DNA from: Balneolia bacterium
GTDB taxonomy: Bacteria > Bacteroidota > Rhodothermia > Balneolales > Cyclonatronaceae
Length of the DNA: 6,179 bases
NCBI GenBank assembly: GCA_003566395.1
Contig: PXDL01000428.1
Coordinates: forward strand, 1-6,179
Reading direction: 5' to 3'
Shown here one piece after another: positions 5,732 through 6,179 of the stretch; position 1 is the stretch's first letter; the number at the start of each line of letters is the position of its first letter. A program made the translations under genes and the position numbers. The notes below the pieces were generated by a model. The model searched no databases, was not told the DNA's origin, and worked only from the letters and a program-made list of their open reading frames with translations.

Positions 5732-6179
5732 ATGAAAGCCACCCATCAGCTGAACGTATTGTTGGTTGCCGAGGAGGCAGCCGGTGTGCAGGCACTTCGG
5801 CTACTATCCGATAGCGGCCATATCATCAAAGGAGTTTTAACCACCGTTAACTCCCGGGATGCCGCCGGCCGGGTAATTCTCTCCGACGAGGAAGCCGTCA
5901 CACATGAGAAGCCCCCGAATTCTTCTATCGCCGATCTTGCGGGCAGTTTTGGGGTTCCTGTTCTTGAGGCAAGCCGGGTTAAGAACCCCGACTTCGCTGA
6001 TTGGATACTTGCCCATCACATAGATGTACTATTGAACGTCCACTCCCTTTACCGGATTTGCCCCGAAGTTATTGAAGCCGTTAGGATTGGAAGTTTTAAT
6101 CTACATCCAGGCCCGCTTCCGGACTATTCCGGATTAAATGTAGCCTGCTGGGCAGTGTATAATGAAGAGCCGGCTCATG
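5732..6179 (+). CDS. Formyltransferase-domain protein, N-terminal part (runs off right edge)
   Basis: The first 149 codons of a gene that continues past the window. The N-terminus MKATHQLNVLLVAEEA starts a Rossmann-like formyltransferase fold. Residues 93-111 (LAHHIDVLLNVHSLYRICP) match the strand and loop before the active site, and SFNLHPGPLPDYSGLN at 121-136 is the family's catalytic signature, with Asn123 and His125 as expected catalytic residues; the catalytic Asp would lie beyond the edge. Family members transfer a formyl group from 10-formyl-tetrahydrofolate to an amine: Met-tRNA (Fmt), amino-sugars (ArnA-type) or an aminoacyl-carrier (NRPS formylation domains). The HPGPLPxYxGLN form and the neighbouring adenylation, carrier and LLM genes favour an assembly-line or tailoring role over housekeeping Fmt (inference). 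The ATG at 5732 is the only start after an in-frame TAG at 5693 and has no Shine-Dalgarno. Full length and any further domains cannot be seen. Confidence 0.88.
   Translation, partial: MKATHQLNVLLVAEEAAGVQALRLLSDSGHIIKGVLTTVNSRDAAGRVILSDEEAVTHEKPPNSSIADLAGSFGVPVLEASRVKNPDFADWILAHHIDVLLNVHSLYRICPEVIEAVRIGSFNLHPGPLPDYSGLNVACWAVYNEEPAH

Noticed and set aside
5837..6019. 60-codon minus-strand frame at the right edge
   Set aside because: It is antisense to the formyltransferase domain, whose catalytic signature is clear.

Overview
The window is part of a compact accessory biosynthetic locus from a bacterium. The organism is probably a Gram-negative member of the FCB group (Bacteroidota, Balneolota or Rhodothermota). 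This rests on moderate GC, weak or absent Shine-Dalgarno sites before several genes, and gene content; nothing in the window identifies the species.

Layout. Six genes on the minus strand form one likely operon, read from about 5007 down to base 1: a luciferase-like (SsuD-type) flavin monooxygenase, a stand-alone amino acid adenylation enzyme, an acyl/peptidyl carrier protein, a GNAT-like acyltransferase, a 46-residue open frame with no recognised function, and the N-terminal two thirds or so of a FemAB/CelD-like GNAT transferase that runs off the left edge. Junctions are tight: 1-nt overlap, 7-nt gap, 50-nt gap, 13-nt overlap, and a stop codon leading directly into the last gene's ribosome binding site. 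On the plus strand, a divergent gene begins at 5732 with a formyltransferase domain (10-formyl-tetrahydrofolate family) and runs off the right edge. Between the divergent genes lies 724 nt of non-coding or degraded sequence with a heptad-like repeat, small palindromes, an 8-bp direct repeat and three overlapping short open frames.

How the genes may work together (inference). The adenylation enzyme activates a small amino acid and loads it on the phosphopantetheine arm of the carrier protein. The flavin monooxygenase may oxidise the free or carrier-bound substrate. The GNAT-like and FemAB-like proteins are candidate transferases that pass the carrier-bound acyl or aminoacyl group to an amine or sugar. 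The divergent formyltransferase may N-formylate the building block and could be the first domain of a larger assembly-line enzyme. Either a small modified-amino-acid metabolite or an aminoacyl/formyl decoration of a surface glycan would fit. No gene here is a transposase, phage gene or RNA gene, and I saw no CRISPR array.

Composition changes within the operon. Sampled lines of the left-most gene are about 30-38% GC, while a sampled line of the neighbouring GNAT gene is about 53%, so the operon may have been assembled from parts of different origin.
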